DNA from: Allium sativum | Lineage: Eukaryota; Streptophyta; Magnoliopsida; Asparagales; Amaryllidaceae | NCBI GenBank assembly: GCA_030737875.1 | Contig: CM060912.1 | Span: 122,464,993-122,528,992 of the forward strand | Reading direction: 5' to 3' | DNA length: 64,000 nt | Shown here: one piece after another, positions 35,580 through 46,588 of the stretch | Position numbering within the stretch: position 1 is the stretch's first letter | Layout of the letters: every line of letters begins with the position of its first letter | Translations under genes and position numbers: made by a program | Notes under the pieces: model-generated | What the model was told of the DNA's origin: nothing | Seen by the model: the letters and a program-made list of their open reading frames with translations, nothing else | Databases searched by the model: none

Positions 35580-37401
35580 TGTATTTTCAAATTTGGTAAG
35601 ACCGTATACCTTATCGCCACCGCAAATACTTGACTAATCGACATAAAGAATCCCTAAATAGCTCCAAAACTAAAATTAGCTCCAAAATCTACCATTCTCC
35701 ACTTCATCATTCCAACAACATACAGGCAATTCCATTCTCTTCTATCACCTAATTCACAGACCCAACACAGTTTGGCTCCACGTTATCATGTTGCCATACC
35801 CAAAGCAACTCCTCTATGTTCTCACTATCTAGACAAAAATCTTCATCGACAGGCACTCACACATGCACAAACATCACAGATCACCTACCCATACATCTGC
35901 TGTTGATCCCTCATCTTTACTTGTGAACTGACATCATTCCAGATCCCCAAATTACCTTATTGCTTCACTAAACACCCAACTCAAAACTTCACTCCATCGC
36001 CAATACCCAGTTCAATATTATCTCGATCATAAGTACATCGCACCCCTCAGTTTCCACCAAAATTGTCCCATTTTAGAAAATGCAGTACCCTAATCTCCCC
36101 TTGTTTCAACTCCATCACCCTTTCTAAAATCGAAGCACCCTTCCCATCACACCCCTCTAGTCTAACACCGACACCACCTCTTCACGCGAACGCTCCGGTC
36201 TCGAAGTCCACTTCAAGCAATTCGTGATCTTTGAAATTCGATTTCCCCTATCACGAGCTGATGGGTCTTGGCTCCTTTCGAATCGCGATCCCCACTCAGC
36301 AACTTAAATCACGATTATTGTTTCGATTCCTTTTTTTCTGAGGGTCGGTTTTTGAATTACTGGAAAAAGAAGAGAAGGGAAGAAAACTCGAATTGATTTG
36401 GAATGAGAGGATACGAAGGTGAGGCACGGTTTAAATAAGTGCGAATGTGAGAAAGATAAGAACATTGTTAGTTTCATAGGCGCGGTGGATTAGGCGTTGA
36501 CACTAGGTAGAGGAAGACTTCGTAACTTTTGAAAAGAAAACGACAATGATTAGAAAAGAGAGGCAGCTAAAACTAGTGTAGGATTTTAGGCATCGACCTG
36601 TGAAGTCCCTTCGATCTAAAGTTGGAGACCAAATCGTAATGAAGTGAAAGAACAAGCTGTAGGCTATGGGTAGAATAGAGTTGCAGTGAATTGGAAATTT
36701 CAGTGGAAAGAAAATGGATGGACATGGATTTGAAAGAGGAGAGCAGCTATTGCCTATGTTAAAAACGATAGGTCGTCCCCTATTATCATATAAATTTTTA
36801 TTTTATTTCATTTTATTTCCTGTTGAGCTGGTGTGATTTTACCCTATTTAAAATAACATGTGTTGTCAAACTCCTATTTGAACGCAACAACACGCATCCA
36901 TAGGGTTATACCACTATTCTGAACACACTGGAACAAGTCTCGAAGCCCCATTCGACCGTATGGAAAAAATATTAAATTAAATGGACAATTTACAATTATA
37001 TTCGATTTAGTATAAATTGACTCAAAAACAACAAATAAATTATTACTACCCTGTAAACTGAATTCATATAATTCCAGAATAAATTAACTTGAATTTTAAA
37101 CCTGATATTTCATTTTCAAGCTAAACCAATATTCAACTTATTTAAAATCGATTTATTTTAATTAAATAAATCGTTACGATTTATAAACAATTCCACAGCG
37201 ATTTTCTGAGAATTTAGTTTGTCCATAACTGTCAATATAAAATAGAAATTCTTATTTTTCTCTTTTATTACAAAATTATAGTTCAGCAGATTCGAATATT
37301 TCTTATTTCAATGAATTCCGACTTATAACGGATTCTATACACTCCATTTAAGTTCAAAACTAAAAATTACGAACTACCGCGCCATTACGAGCTCGTTTAT
37401 A

Positions 37402-37432
<31 letters not shown>

Positions 37433-37540
37433 CATTTAACTTCGTTTTAATTAATATAAAAATCCATTTATATTACGAATTCAATACATAAACTAATTCA
37501 AATATTCAAATAATAATTGAACAAAATGCGGAATGTTACA
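35580..37540 (-). repeat. Element A 3' LTR, segment 3 (U3 start in element sense)
   Basis: Starts with C's right target duplication (35580-35584) and ends at A's LTR start. It contains a gene-like, CT-rich stretch (about 35640-36400), a possible TATA box on the minus strand near 36431-36440 (TTATTTAAA), an (AT)n run at 37406-37431, and the GGCGCGGTAGTTCGTAAT block shared with C and, in part, D. No coding gene is recognised. Confidence 0.85.
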
Positions 37541-37576
37541 TTCCTTCCCCCTTAATAGAATTTCGTCCCCGAAATT
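37541..37576 (-). promoter_or_regulatory. A polypurine tract and pre-PPT hairpin
   Basis: Inverted polypurine tract at 37541-37553; hairpin AATTTCG-GGGA-CGAAATT (element sense) at 37559-37576. Confidence 0.9.
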
Positions 37577-38881
37577 ACTAAGTAGGTAAAACAGCTATAT
37601 ATCATTAACCCCCCACAATCCACCTATGCAAACTGACATTCACCTAAACATCCTTACTACATTACCAACCCATCAATTCACTCAAAAATTCTTAACTTCA
37701 ATTTCTAATTGAACATTAACTTTTTATTGACAAAATTTTTCCAAAATTGTTGAATTTTTTTTCCAAAACTATTGAATTTTTTCTAACCCCCTAAATTTTC
37801 CAAAATTTTCGCCAACACCTTCTTTGTACATGATGATTGGTACAACTACAAAATGCCTCTCTGGGCCCTCTCCAATCAAAAAGAAAATTAAAAAGCCAAG
37901 CGGCTTGCCAACTAGGCTCATAAAATCCCATATTGAAGTAAACATGCACCTTTTCGTCGGGCATCCCTTATTATTCTCACATATCTGTTGCTATCTCATA
38001 ACCCTGCTTAATCATATGCACCTATATTTCTAACTGACTATAAGCAATTTAATTTCTTACTTCTAGTTTGCCAATTCATCCACTAACTTGTTATCTTACT
38101 CAACTCATGATACTTTAAACCATCAAGTTCAAATGTATATACATTTTCTTATAAACAAGTTCGGTTTATTTATAATCCAAGTTCTTAATTTTAATATGCA
38201 TGTCCATTTACATTTGAGTTCAATTTTACATTCGATTTCAATCAAACTCAAATTGATTCATTCTTCCAAGTTATATCATATTCATTTGAATTGGATTCAT
38301 TTCAATCGACATATTTAAACGATATGTGTCGAGCTCTATTAAGATTATCAATATTCAACTTATTGAAGTTTCAACTTGAATTCAAGCAATTTCATTCCAT
38401 ATTGATTCAATAATTCGTTTTAGTTTAATACGATTTTAATCCAAATCTATTTAACTTATTCTCCAGCCAAGTTTAAACCCATTCATTTATACTGGAGCTT
38501 CCGATTTATACCTAAGTTTTGATTTTTATTTCGAAGTCATTTATTTCATCTTCTGGTTATATTAAACTATTTCAATTCAATAATCATATTCAAACAAATC
38601 AAACAATCCAATACCAATATACTTTTAGAAAACCAATTCTTTTTCTATACAAAAATATAATTTAGGCAAAATTATTGCATTTACCCTCTTTACAAAACAA
38701 TACCATGTCAGTCACCAATTCAAAATTAAGCCGATCAAACAACACAATACAAAACATTTTTTTATAAAATTTACGAATATTCTCTCATATATACATATAT
38801 ACACTCAAACTTAATCTAGGGTATTACTAACCCTATCTACATTGAGTTATACCAAAGAGTCAAGGTTATTCTTAAACCATT
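37577..38881 (-). other. A internal region, non-coding
   Basis: No gag or pol. The 44-nt block at 37876-37919 (element sense GAGCCTAGTTGGC...) matches D's interior at 47366-47408 almost base for base. Frames at 37824-38033 and 38088-38318 are AT-rich and unrecognised. Most of 38000-38750 is made of ATTTCAA/TTGAAT-like words. Confidence 0.8.
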
Positions 38882-38893
38882 GCTCTGATACCA
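38882..38893 (-). other. Primer-binding site of A
   Basis: Exact TGGTATCAGAGC on the minus strand, two bases from the LTR that starts at 38896. Confidence 0.95.
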
Positions 38894-38895
38894 AC

Positions 38896-40096
38896 TGTAG
38901 CATCCCGGAAATTCGACTCTCGAATTCAAACACTAATACATCATGTATCAAAATTCAAGTATCGAAAACCCAGAAAGATAATAGAAAAAAATTAGAGGAT
39001 GAGAAGTAGAAAGAAAGAAAAATAAGAATAGAAGAAAGAAGAAGAAGAACAATACACAGTCTCACATCCTAGCGGAATAAAATATAATACAGAAATAAAT
39101 CTTTATTGAAAAAATTGAAACAATACTTACATTTATCAGAGTACAGTAGACATTCATCACATCTGGACAGTTATAACAGCACGTCCTCATTTATAACACA
39201 TAGCGGAATAATTCCTATATATGAATCATAAGTCTAAACTCCTCCAGCTCGTCCCCTAGAATTCGTATCATCTTATCCTGAACTTGTACTCGGGATGACC
39301 CGAGCATTACAAACGCACAGATCAGTCTGGTGAACCAGCATGAGAAAAACCCAATAAATTATTAGTATCATCTATCTTGATTTTAAAGTAAAAAAAATCA
39401 TTTTGAAAGAAAACGATAATCGTAATACCAATCCACACATAAACATGGATGATTTTTACCTTACGATAAACCAAACCATTTTTGAAATCATATTTTTTCT
39501 GATATTATGATAGTGTCTAAATACAAGTAAATATCAATCTAGCAGAACACTTGCATCTCACGCTCCACATATATAGTATACAATCAGAACCGCGGGCTCT
39601 TATTTGAGATTGGATTCCAACTATGACAAGGTATGGAACCACCTGCCGATAGTGTATCTCTAGAGAGGAATACACTGGGTTAAACAAGAACGTCTTGCAA
39701 CCCAGCCCACACATGACCGACCACTCATTTCTCTTGAGTGTATCGAATATATTGTCACCTTACGGTTGGTACCAATATATCCATTCTCTGGAGATACATA
39801 AATGAAAAGAAGTAACAAATATGAATATTCTCTAGATGCTGACAACCTAATGGGGGCGACCCACATAGCCATGGTGCCTGCCCGATTTTTGTCATTTCCC
39901 GATTGATGAGGCTTGAGGTCATAATTTATTTAGTTGTTTATTTGTTTATGTTCTTATTATTAGAACATCTGGCCACCATTCACTTTGAATGCCACATCGT
40001 CAGATCCACTAGAAAATCACTAATTGACGTCCATAAAAATACTCTAGCAGTTAAACTAAGTGAAGTGCCCTTCTCCTCCACCACTATGGTACGTTT
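38896..40096 (-). repeat. Element A 5' LTR, partial
   Basis: Matches 7452-8650. It is cut by D at 40097, and the remainder lies outside the window to the right. The last five bases CGTTT (40092-40096) are the expected target duplication of D. Confidence 0.9.
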
Positions 40097-41012
40097 TGTA
40101 ACAACCCGTAAAATGCGGGCCAGTTTGAAATTTTTATTTTGGCAATTTTAGCTGAATTTGAATATTTAAATTGAATTATTTTAAATAATATCGACGAGAA
40201 ATTTATTTCGAATATAATTCGAACGTATATATTATACGCGTCGTCGTTAGAATATAAATATTTATATATAATTATAAATAGAATTGAAAATGGCGCAGTA
40301 GTTCGATAATTCGATTTCAAACTTCAATTGAATATACCGGGTGCAAAACAATCCGGATTTTGGTGAAACCAAAAACATTAGGATCTAATTGTGAATATCT
40401 TTCTGACGAATCCGAAAAATCAAGATTTCAGGGCGGGGATCAAAAGATATGTCCAGTTGAAAATTCTGAATAGTCGCTATGGAATTCAGGCCCTTAAAAA
40501 TAGACATTTTGCAAACGACCTCGGATTTCGACGAAACCAGTTTTGTTGGGTCCGTGATGTCAAATTATTGCTAGGTTTCAAATTTCATAGTTTTTCGAAT
40601 CAATATGTGAGCGTGGCAAAAGAAAACGCGTTTGACCAGTTTCAGTTGAATTTAATCGACTGGAAATTGGCCATACTTCAAATGGTCTCAGAATTCGACG
40701 AAACTAGTTTTGATAGGACCGTATCGTCAATACGAAGCTAGAAAATATTTTTCTGGAATTTTTCTGGTTAGTATGTGACCCCGGTAGTTTGAAATGTACG
40801 TTTAAAATTCAATATAGTGATTTAAATGTAAATTCAACGGAAACTGATCTTAACGTCCGAATCAACCTACGATACATATCCCATTGTGTTCGGAATGGGG
40901 GTAAAACGCTAGGGACGATAGGCGGTGGGTTCGATTCTGAAGTCGATAGGAAAAGTTACCTTTCGGCGAGAAATAAAATAATTAAATAATAAAAAAATAC
41001 CTTTCTCTCCTT

Positions 41013-41335
41013 AACCAGGCCCCCCCCCCCCGTTCCAAATCATTTCAAAAGAAAGAAAAAATCCCGAATCGATCCGTCGCCCCCCCCCCCCAGAAGCTCC
41101 GCTCGCCGCTGGCGCCTCCGACCAGAGCGCCGCCCCCTCCATCTCCTCCTCCCGCCGCTTCTCCCTTCCTCCGATTGAATCCCACTCGCGAAAACCCTCG
41201 AAGCCCCCCCTTCTACTGAACGCGTCGCCACCTGAAGGCAGCCCCACCGCCTCGCCTGACCTCTTCCACCCCGCTTCCAGCACCTCCTCCCACCACCGAT
41301 TCCGCCAGTAAACCCCCCCCCCCCTTCTGTAAGTC
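41013..41335 (+). other. GC-rich block with poly-C tracts in D's U3
   Basis: Sharp switch from AT-rich DNA to a CT/GC-rich stretch with three poly-C runs. It looks like a plant 5'-UTR/first-exon edge. Poly-C lengths differ from the other LTR (48560-48880), as expected of slippage. The minus-strand frames here (41011-41283, 41040-41231) change length with the C-tracts and are not called genes. A captured host fragment is possible but unproven. Confidence 0.6.
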
Positions 41336-41370
41336 GTTTTTTTTTTAATTTATTTGTTTTATTTTTATTT

Positions 41371-41378
41371 TATATAAG
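41371..41378 (+). promoter_or_regulatory. Candidate TATA box of D's LTR
   Basis: TATATAAG just after the GC-rich block; the other LTR has it at 48920-48927. The AT-rich context makes this tentative. Confidence 0.45.
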
Positions 41379-41512
41379 TGGAAAAGTAAAACTGATTTTT
41401 TTAGAATTTTAAACTGTTTTTTTTTTTAAAAGATTTCGAAACTGAATTTTATTTATTATATAAACTGAAATTTATTTATTATATAAACTGAATTTCATTT
41501 ATGTTGTAAAGT

Positions 41513-42105
41513 TATAAAAATGTAATCTTTTATATGGTAGTAAGTGAAAAATATGATTTTTATATTTTTAAAGTAATAAAAATATAACTTTTATACGAGT
41601 GGCAAAATAAAAATATGATTTTTATATTTTTAAAGTATTAAAAATATAGTCTTTACTATATAGAAGATGTAAAAATATGATTTTTGGTTAGGTAGAGAAT
41701 TAGGAATATAATTTTTACATGATAGGAATATTAAAAATATCATCTTTATATGTGTAGGAAAAATAAAAATGAGATTTTTATAAAGATGAAATCTTTAAAT
41801 TTGAAAAGGCGAAGTCTATATTTTTATAAAGGTGAAATCTTTTATTTTAGAAAAGGGAAATCTTTATATGGAAAATAACGTGATAAAAATATAATTTTTA
41901 TCTATATAACAGCATAGTAAAAATTCGATTTTTATATATTGAATAGCATAGTAAAAATTCGATTTTTATATAAAGTATAACGAAGTGAAAATTCTATTTT
42001 TACAAATATGAAATAGCGATGAAAATTCTATTTTCACAATATGAAGTTAGCGATAAAAATATGATTTTTATATAATAGAGAATATAAAAATGTGATTTTT
42101 ATATT
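41513..42105 (+). repeat. Array of short A/T hairpins in D's LTR
   Basis: Roughly fifteen to twenty copies of a 13-17-nt inverted repeat of the form (N)AAAAT-nnn-ATTTT(N'), spaced about 30-45 nt. Examples: TAAAGAT-gaa-ATCTTTA (41781-41797), TAAAAAT-tcg-ATTTTTA (41918-41934), TGAAAAT-tct-ATTTTCA (42020-42036). The arms vary in concert. Same array in the other LTR at about 49050-49650. Confidence 0.75.
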
Positions 42106-42403
42106 TATAGTGACTACAGGCAATGAAGATGACGAAGATGCGATGACGATGAAGATTTCTATCAAAGAAGAGTCAAGATGTTTGGATAGCTATATGTGAG
42201 AATTTCTCACCTTTCAATTTCTTTTTCTAGTTATATATATATATATACTAGGATGCAGACGGTGCTTAGTAGCACCCGACACAATCGTCCACAGACCATG
42301 GACTTGTTTGTTTGGTTGCGTAGATTAGTTGGATTATTTGATTGAAATTGAATTGTGTGGTGAAATGAATTGATTTGATGATGTGTGAATGGCGTGGGCC
42401 TTC

Positions 42404-42444
42404 ACTAGACCGGGGATAAGGCTAGGCCTCGTCCCGTTTCTAGT
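42404..42444 (+). other. 41-nt three-helix hairpin in D's LTR
   Basis: ACTAGA/TCTAGT (42404-42409, 42439-42444) encloses CGGG/CCCG (42411-42414, 42433-42436), which encloses AGGC-tag-GCCT (42419-42429). Identical copy near 60744-60784 in the other LTR. Confidence 0.75.
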
Positions 42445-43107
42445 ATCGTGCCGTTATGCTGCCGAAATTTTCTAAAATAAGTTAGAAAAATAAAAAGATC
42501 ATTTTATTGAATAAATGAATTGAATAGAAATTCATAGGTTGAAATAAAATGTTTTATCGTTAAAAATATAATTTTTAACGTGAATGTGAATAAATGAATA
42601 GTTATAAACAAATCGGCCGATTTGTTTGTATATACACTGATTTGACTGATATTGATTGGGTCGATAAATTTCACACATCGCCCAACTGCACAAATAAAAT
42701 CTGTGTTTGATTGTTTGAAACCCCACACGGGTGTTGGGATGAAATTTGAAGTTCACTTCATCCTGATTGATTAAATATGTCGATCGATTGATTGACAGGC
42801 TGTTATAAGCGTTAGATATCTATATTTGATGCTTATACAGTGTAGTGCACTTTGGTTGATGGTTGATTATTTTTCAATGCTATTATACATGTGTTGTATG
42901 AAAATCCATATAACTAACATTATATGGTAATGGATTGGGCCTCATTCCAGTTTTAAAATAGAAATATTTGAAATAGAAATATTCGAAATGGAATATTTGA
43001 AAATATCAATATATGAAGCCGTGTTGATTAGATTGACGCCATTTTGACGTGAACGATATTTATATCGATTTTATTCATTTTAAAATGAATATTAAAAAAG
43101 TAATTTT

Positions 43108-43360
43108 GAAATCGAATATTTCGAAATGAATTGAATTGAAAACGATTTCGAAATGAATTGAATTGAAAACGATTTCGAAATGAATTGAATTGAAAACGAT
43201 TTCGAAATGAATTGAATTGAAAACGATTTTGAAACGAATTGAATCGAAAACGATTTCGAAATGAATTGAATTGAAAACGATTTCGAAATGAATTGAATCG
43301 AAAACGATTTCGAAATGAATTGAATTGAAAACGATTTCGAAATGAATTGAATTGAAAACG
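43108..43360 (+). repeat. 27-bp minisatellite in D's LTR
   Basis: About nine tandem units of GAATTGAATTGAAAACGATT plus TCGAAAT, open on the minus strand because 27 is a multiple of three. The counterpart in the other LTR is at about 61457-61700. Confidence 0.95.
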
Positions 43361-44263
43361 AATTCAAATTGAATTGAAAGTGAATTGAAAATGAATTCAA
43401 ATTGAATAGAAAATTGAATTGAATAGAAATGAATTTTAAAACGAAGTTATAAAGAAGAATTCAATTTTGATTTGAATTGAAATGGAAGTTGAAATTGCTT
43501 TGGAAACGAATTTTAAAACTATTTATATAATTCGTTTTAAATAGAAATCGACGAAATATATATTATATATTATATATATAATATAATGGCCTGAATAGAA
43601 CGCGCCGCGCCGCGGCAGTTCGCGAATTTCGACCATTTATTTCAAACGGACATTACGGGAGATCCGACCGTCGGATTCTCCTAAAACCGGAACCGTTGGG
43701 TTCGTATCGAAAAGAGCTTTCTAATGAATATTAGAAATTTGAAATCTAACGGTTGGATTTGGAATTATGTCCAAATCAAATTTGAAAAAGGTCGCTGTAA
43801 GTGCAGTTCGATGGCCATTGATGGAAATCGACTGTACGAGCCTTGATAAAATTATTAAAAATAGTAATAATTTGTGTAAAATCATAAGAAATGATTTAGA
43901 AAGGATTGGGATGAAAAACTCCATATTTGAAAGGATAAAAATAGATTTTTATCGAAATGAACTAGTTTTGAACTAGAATTATAATTCTATTTATTTTTAA
44001 ATAAATAAATTGAATTTGAAAAGGGTTTTAAAAATAACCAGAATTTCCAATGATTGCATTGGAGTGGATTTGAATCGAAATTGTCTTCGGAATATTTCGA
44101 TGTTGGAATTCGAGATTATACAGATGTTGTTATGGAAATTTGAAAGATGTAGATATTTATATCGTTATTTCCAATACGACATTTGTTAGTCGTAGAATTC
44201 GATATTGAATATAAGCCGATATATTTTCTATTCAGAGCCTTGTATTGAATATCGAATGTGATT

Positions 44264-44516
44264 TGGGTTTGTCGTGAATGGTGTCTTCACTAACACTGTT
44301 CTTGAACCCAGTTGAGAAAAGATTAAATCTTTTTATTTAGATTTAATGAAGTGTACCAATTAAACGATCTTTAATTGGAATTGAATTGATATTGATTTTT
44401 GGGTTTATCGTGGACAGCGTTTTAAATAACACTTGTTCTTTAACCCGATAATTAATGGAATGTGATTTTGGGTTTATCGTGAACCGTGTTTTAAATGACA
44501 CTGATTCTTTAACCCA
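44264..44516 (+). repeat. Three GGGTT-AACCC hairpin repeats in D's LTR
   Basis: TGGGTT 44264-44269 with AACCCA 44305-44310; GGGTT 44401-44405 with AACCC 44442-44446; TGGGTT 44469-44474 with AACCCA 44511-44516. Each encloses a conserved TCGTG and a GTGTT/AACAC-like inner stem and is about 47 nt long. Confidence 0.75.
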
Positions 44517-44580
44517 GTTAAAGATTTAAAACTAAGTGGAGTTTTAATGAATCTTTAAATAGATTGAAAAGGTCGAGGAT

Positions 44581-44704
44581 GGAGTATCACCAGTTTTACT
44601 CCAAGCGATAGTTAAATCTTTAATTAGATTTGAACGTGAAATGGTAATTGAATTACCGATAACACTGTGGTGTTAGGTATGAAGTATAACCAGTTTTACT
44701 TCAT
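44581..44704 (+). repeat. Two hairpins with conserved ACCAGTTT loop
   Basis: GGAGTA-tcaccagttt-TACTCC (44581-44602) and ATGAAGTA-taaccagttt-TACTTCAT (44679-44704). The 10-nt loop is conserved with one change and the stem varies by paired substitutions. Between them lie GGTAATT-g-AATTACC and AACAC-tgtg-GTGTT. Confidence 0.8.
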
Positions 44705-46588
44705 GGGATGAATAGGTTGGGATTGGGAAATAAAATAAATGATTACTTCGGTGTGGTTCGCTAATCCCGACTAGTTTGAATTGATATTCAAAGGAGATTA
44801 AAGAATAAATTTAAAGAATTTATCTTGGATAAAATTAATGGGAACTTTTCCCAAAGTGTAGGAATATTCGAATAAAAGAATATTCTGAATTGGAGTGAGG
44901 CGTATGTTGTGTTTGTGTAACACTTATTTAAAATATACGCGAGTTATTCGGGAAGACCGGGTTTATCCCATTCTGAATAACTGATACGACGATAAGTCGA
45001 AGATGAAGACAATGGTCGAAGACCGGAGGTCTTCACGTCATTTGGGTGCTTACTGATGATCTTGATTGGGCTGTACACCCAAGAAGATGGAAACAGTTGG
45101 TGATCGTCCAGACGTATTTGGAGATCGAAGGATATGCGGGGTACTAGGTGCCTCCGGTTTCGTTCAGACCCAGAACGGACTTGTAAATGGACTGTGTGTC
45201 TGACATTGGATTTTAGTCTGTGTGATTGATTTCTATTAAATATATATCTGTTTGGCGGCGGAGAATTTATTCTCTTGCTTAACGCCCTTCTCTGAGACGT
45301 ACGAGCTCAGGGGTTATATATTGATGGATATCAAACGCATGGAGTGAATTGCCTGTGTGGCACGCCTAAGTGGCAATTGATCAAGGCTTCTGTTGAAAAG
45401 CAAAGTCTTGTGGTGATGATCAAAGCACAGCCTGTGTGGCACAGCTTTGTGTAACGTGAATTCGCGAGTTTCACACCCGGTATGAACCAAAAACGGGAGA
45501 CGGACCTCAGGGAGGACTTGCGTTTCTTTCTAGCTAGAAGTGGCGTCAGTGGTTTTACACGCCCTGACGAGTTTGACTTATGTGGTTGTTGCTGTTGCGA
45601 GGCGCCTCGGTTATATCAGTTTCGGCCGATGCATTCTGGTCGGCGGACGGACCAGACTTACACCCCATAGGGTGGGGAAACGTAGTGTTCAGGCATAATA
45701 ATCCACATCGGTGGACCGGCCCTGACGATCGAAGGGGCAGTTGCGGCTGTTCCTGAGGGGCGGGCTAGAGCGTCTCGAATCGGTTGAGGACTATCTTTTG
45801 CCTCGGTTCATAGACGGAAATCCAATTTCCAAATACGTGACATTTGCGGTTTTAATTGTAGAACCTAGTATGGTGACATAGTGGGATGGGGCGCTCATGC
45901 CGCCTATGATTGATACTTATGATTTGAAGTTGTTTTATACACTATGCACTTATAATAGTATCAAATAATGTGTTTTAAACGTATCAAGCATGCTTTGGCT
46001 GTTATAAGGTAAAAACCCTATCCTCCGGCTTGCGTTGCATTGTGTGATGGGACCTGGGTCTTATAACAGCTTCATTTTTCTTTATTTAGCATTGCGCTGT
46101 TTGTTTTATGCACTGGTATTCTTGGGAGGAAACCCGTTCCGTGTTACGGCGTGGTCCCTTGATTTACCGAACTTTAAAATAAAGAATTATAACTGTTTTA
46201 GTTCTCACACCAGTCCCATGACTGACCTGGAGTTTATTGTTTTAACCTAAACTCTGGGTGCCCCTATTTTGACACGGGCAGCTAGCAGTTTTGGTTTTGC
46301 AGATTTGTATTCACAGGATCCTGGTTTACAGCTGGAACGATATCCGGAAAGCTTTGTATCCGTATATCTCCTTCTAGTTGTGTATTGTATTATTTTCCGC
46401 TGCTATGTATTTAAATGTAATTTAAATCTCTGATATTTCTGTGTAATATTCATTTATACTCTGTATATTCTTGTAATCTGATGCATTGTTGTAATATACA
46501 GTGAAATGTTCTTCTGTATGAGTTCCATTGTGGCTTGTTCTCGAACTATCCGACACTTTCCTTTACAGGGAAGTTACGGGTTCTCACA

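Larger units (their letters stand above)
7452..40096 (-). mobile_element. Element A: LARD-like non-autonomous LTR retrotransposon, interrupted by B and C, right LTR cut by D
   Basis: The LTR begins TGTAGCATCCC on the plus strand at both 7452 and 38896. The left LTR ends GAATGTTACA at 37540. Next come an inverted polypurine tract, a 1355-bp internal region and an inverted Met-tRNA primer site just before 38896, so the element reads on the minus strand. After subtracting B, C and their target duplications the left LTR is about 5.5 kb. No gag or pol is present. The right LTR is only seen up to 40096, where D is inserted; the rest lies outside the window. A shares long blocks with C (for example 8095-8270 with 23020-23180), so the two are related families. 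Confidence 0.9.
40097..46588 (+). repeat. Element D 5' LTR
   Basis: Starts TGTAACAACCCGTAA and ends TTACGGGTTCTCACA, a 14-of-16 inverted repeat. In order: three copies of a ~34-nt CGACGAAAC motif, a GC-rich C-tract block, a TATA box, an A/T mini-hairpin array, a strong three-part hairpin, a 27-bp minisatellite, a second GCGC/TTCG block (43600-43760), several repeated hairpins (44264-45041), a GC-richer end and the LTR terminus. The small ORFs (40391-40741, 45482-45670) have no recognised domain. Confidence 0.95.

Noticed and set aside
41011..41283. Gly/Arg-rich 90-codon minus-strand protein in D's LTR (126 codons in the other LTR)
   Set aside because: The frame is delimited by poly-C tracts that differ between the LTRs, and composition alone explains the frame. 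Recorded as a GC-rich block instead.
43092..43400. 102-codon KSFSIQFIS repeat protein on the minus strand
   Set aside because: Translation of the 27-bp minisatellite in D's LTR; the period is a multiple of three.
45482..45670. 62-codon frame with a CGCCCC cysteine cluster in D's LTR, repeated at 63809-63997
   Set aside because: Conserved only because the LTRs are recent copies. No recognisable zinc-finger spacing; the surrounding sequence looks like structured leader rather than coding.
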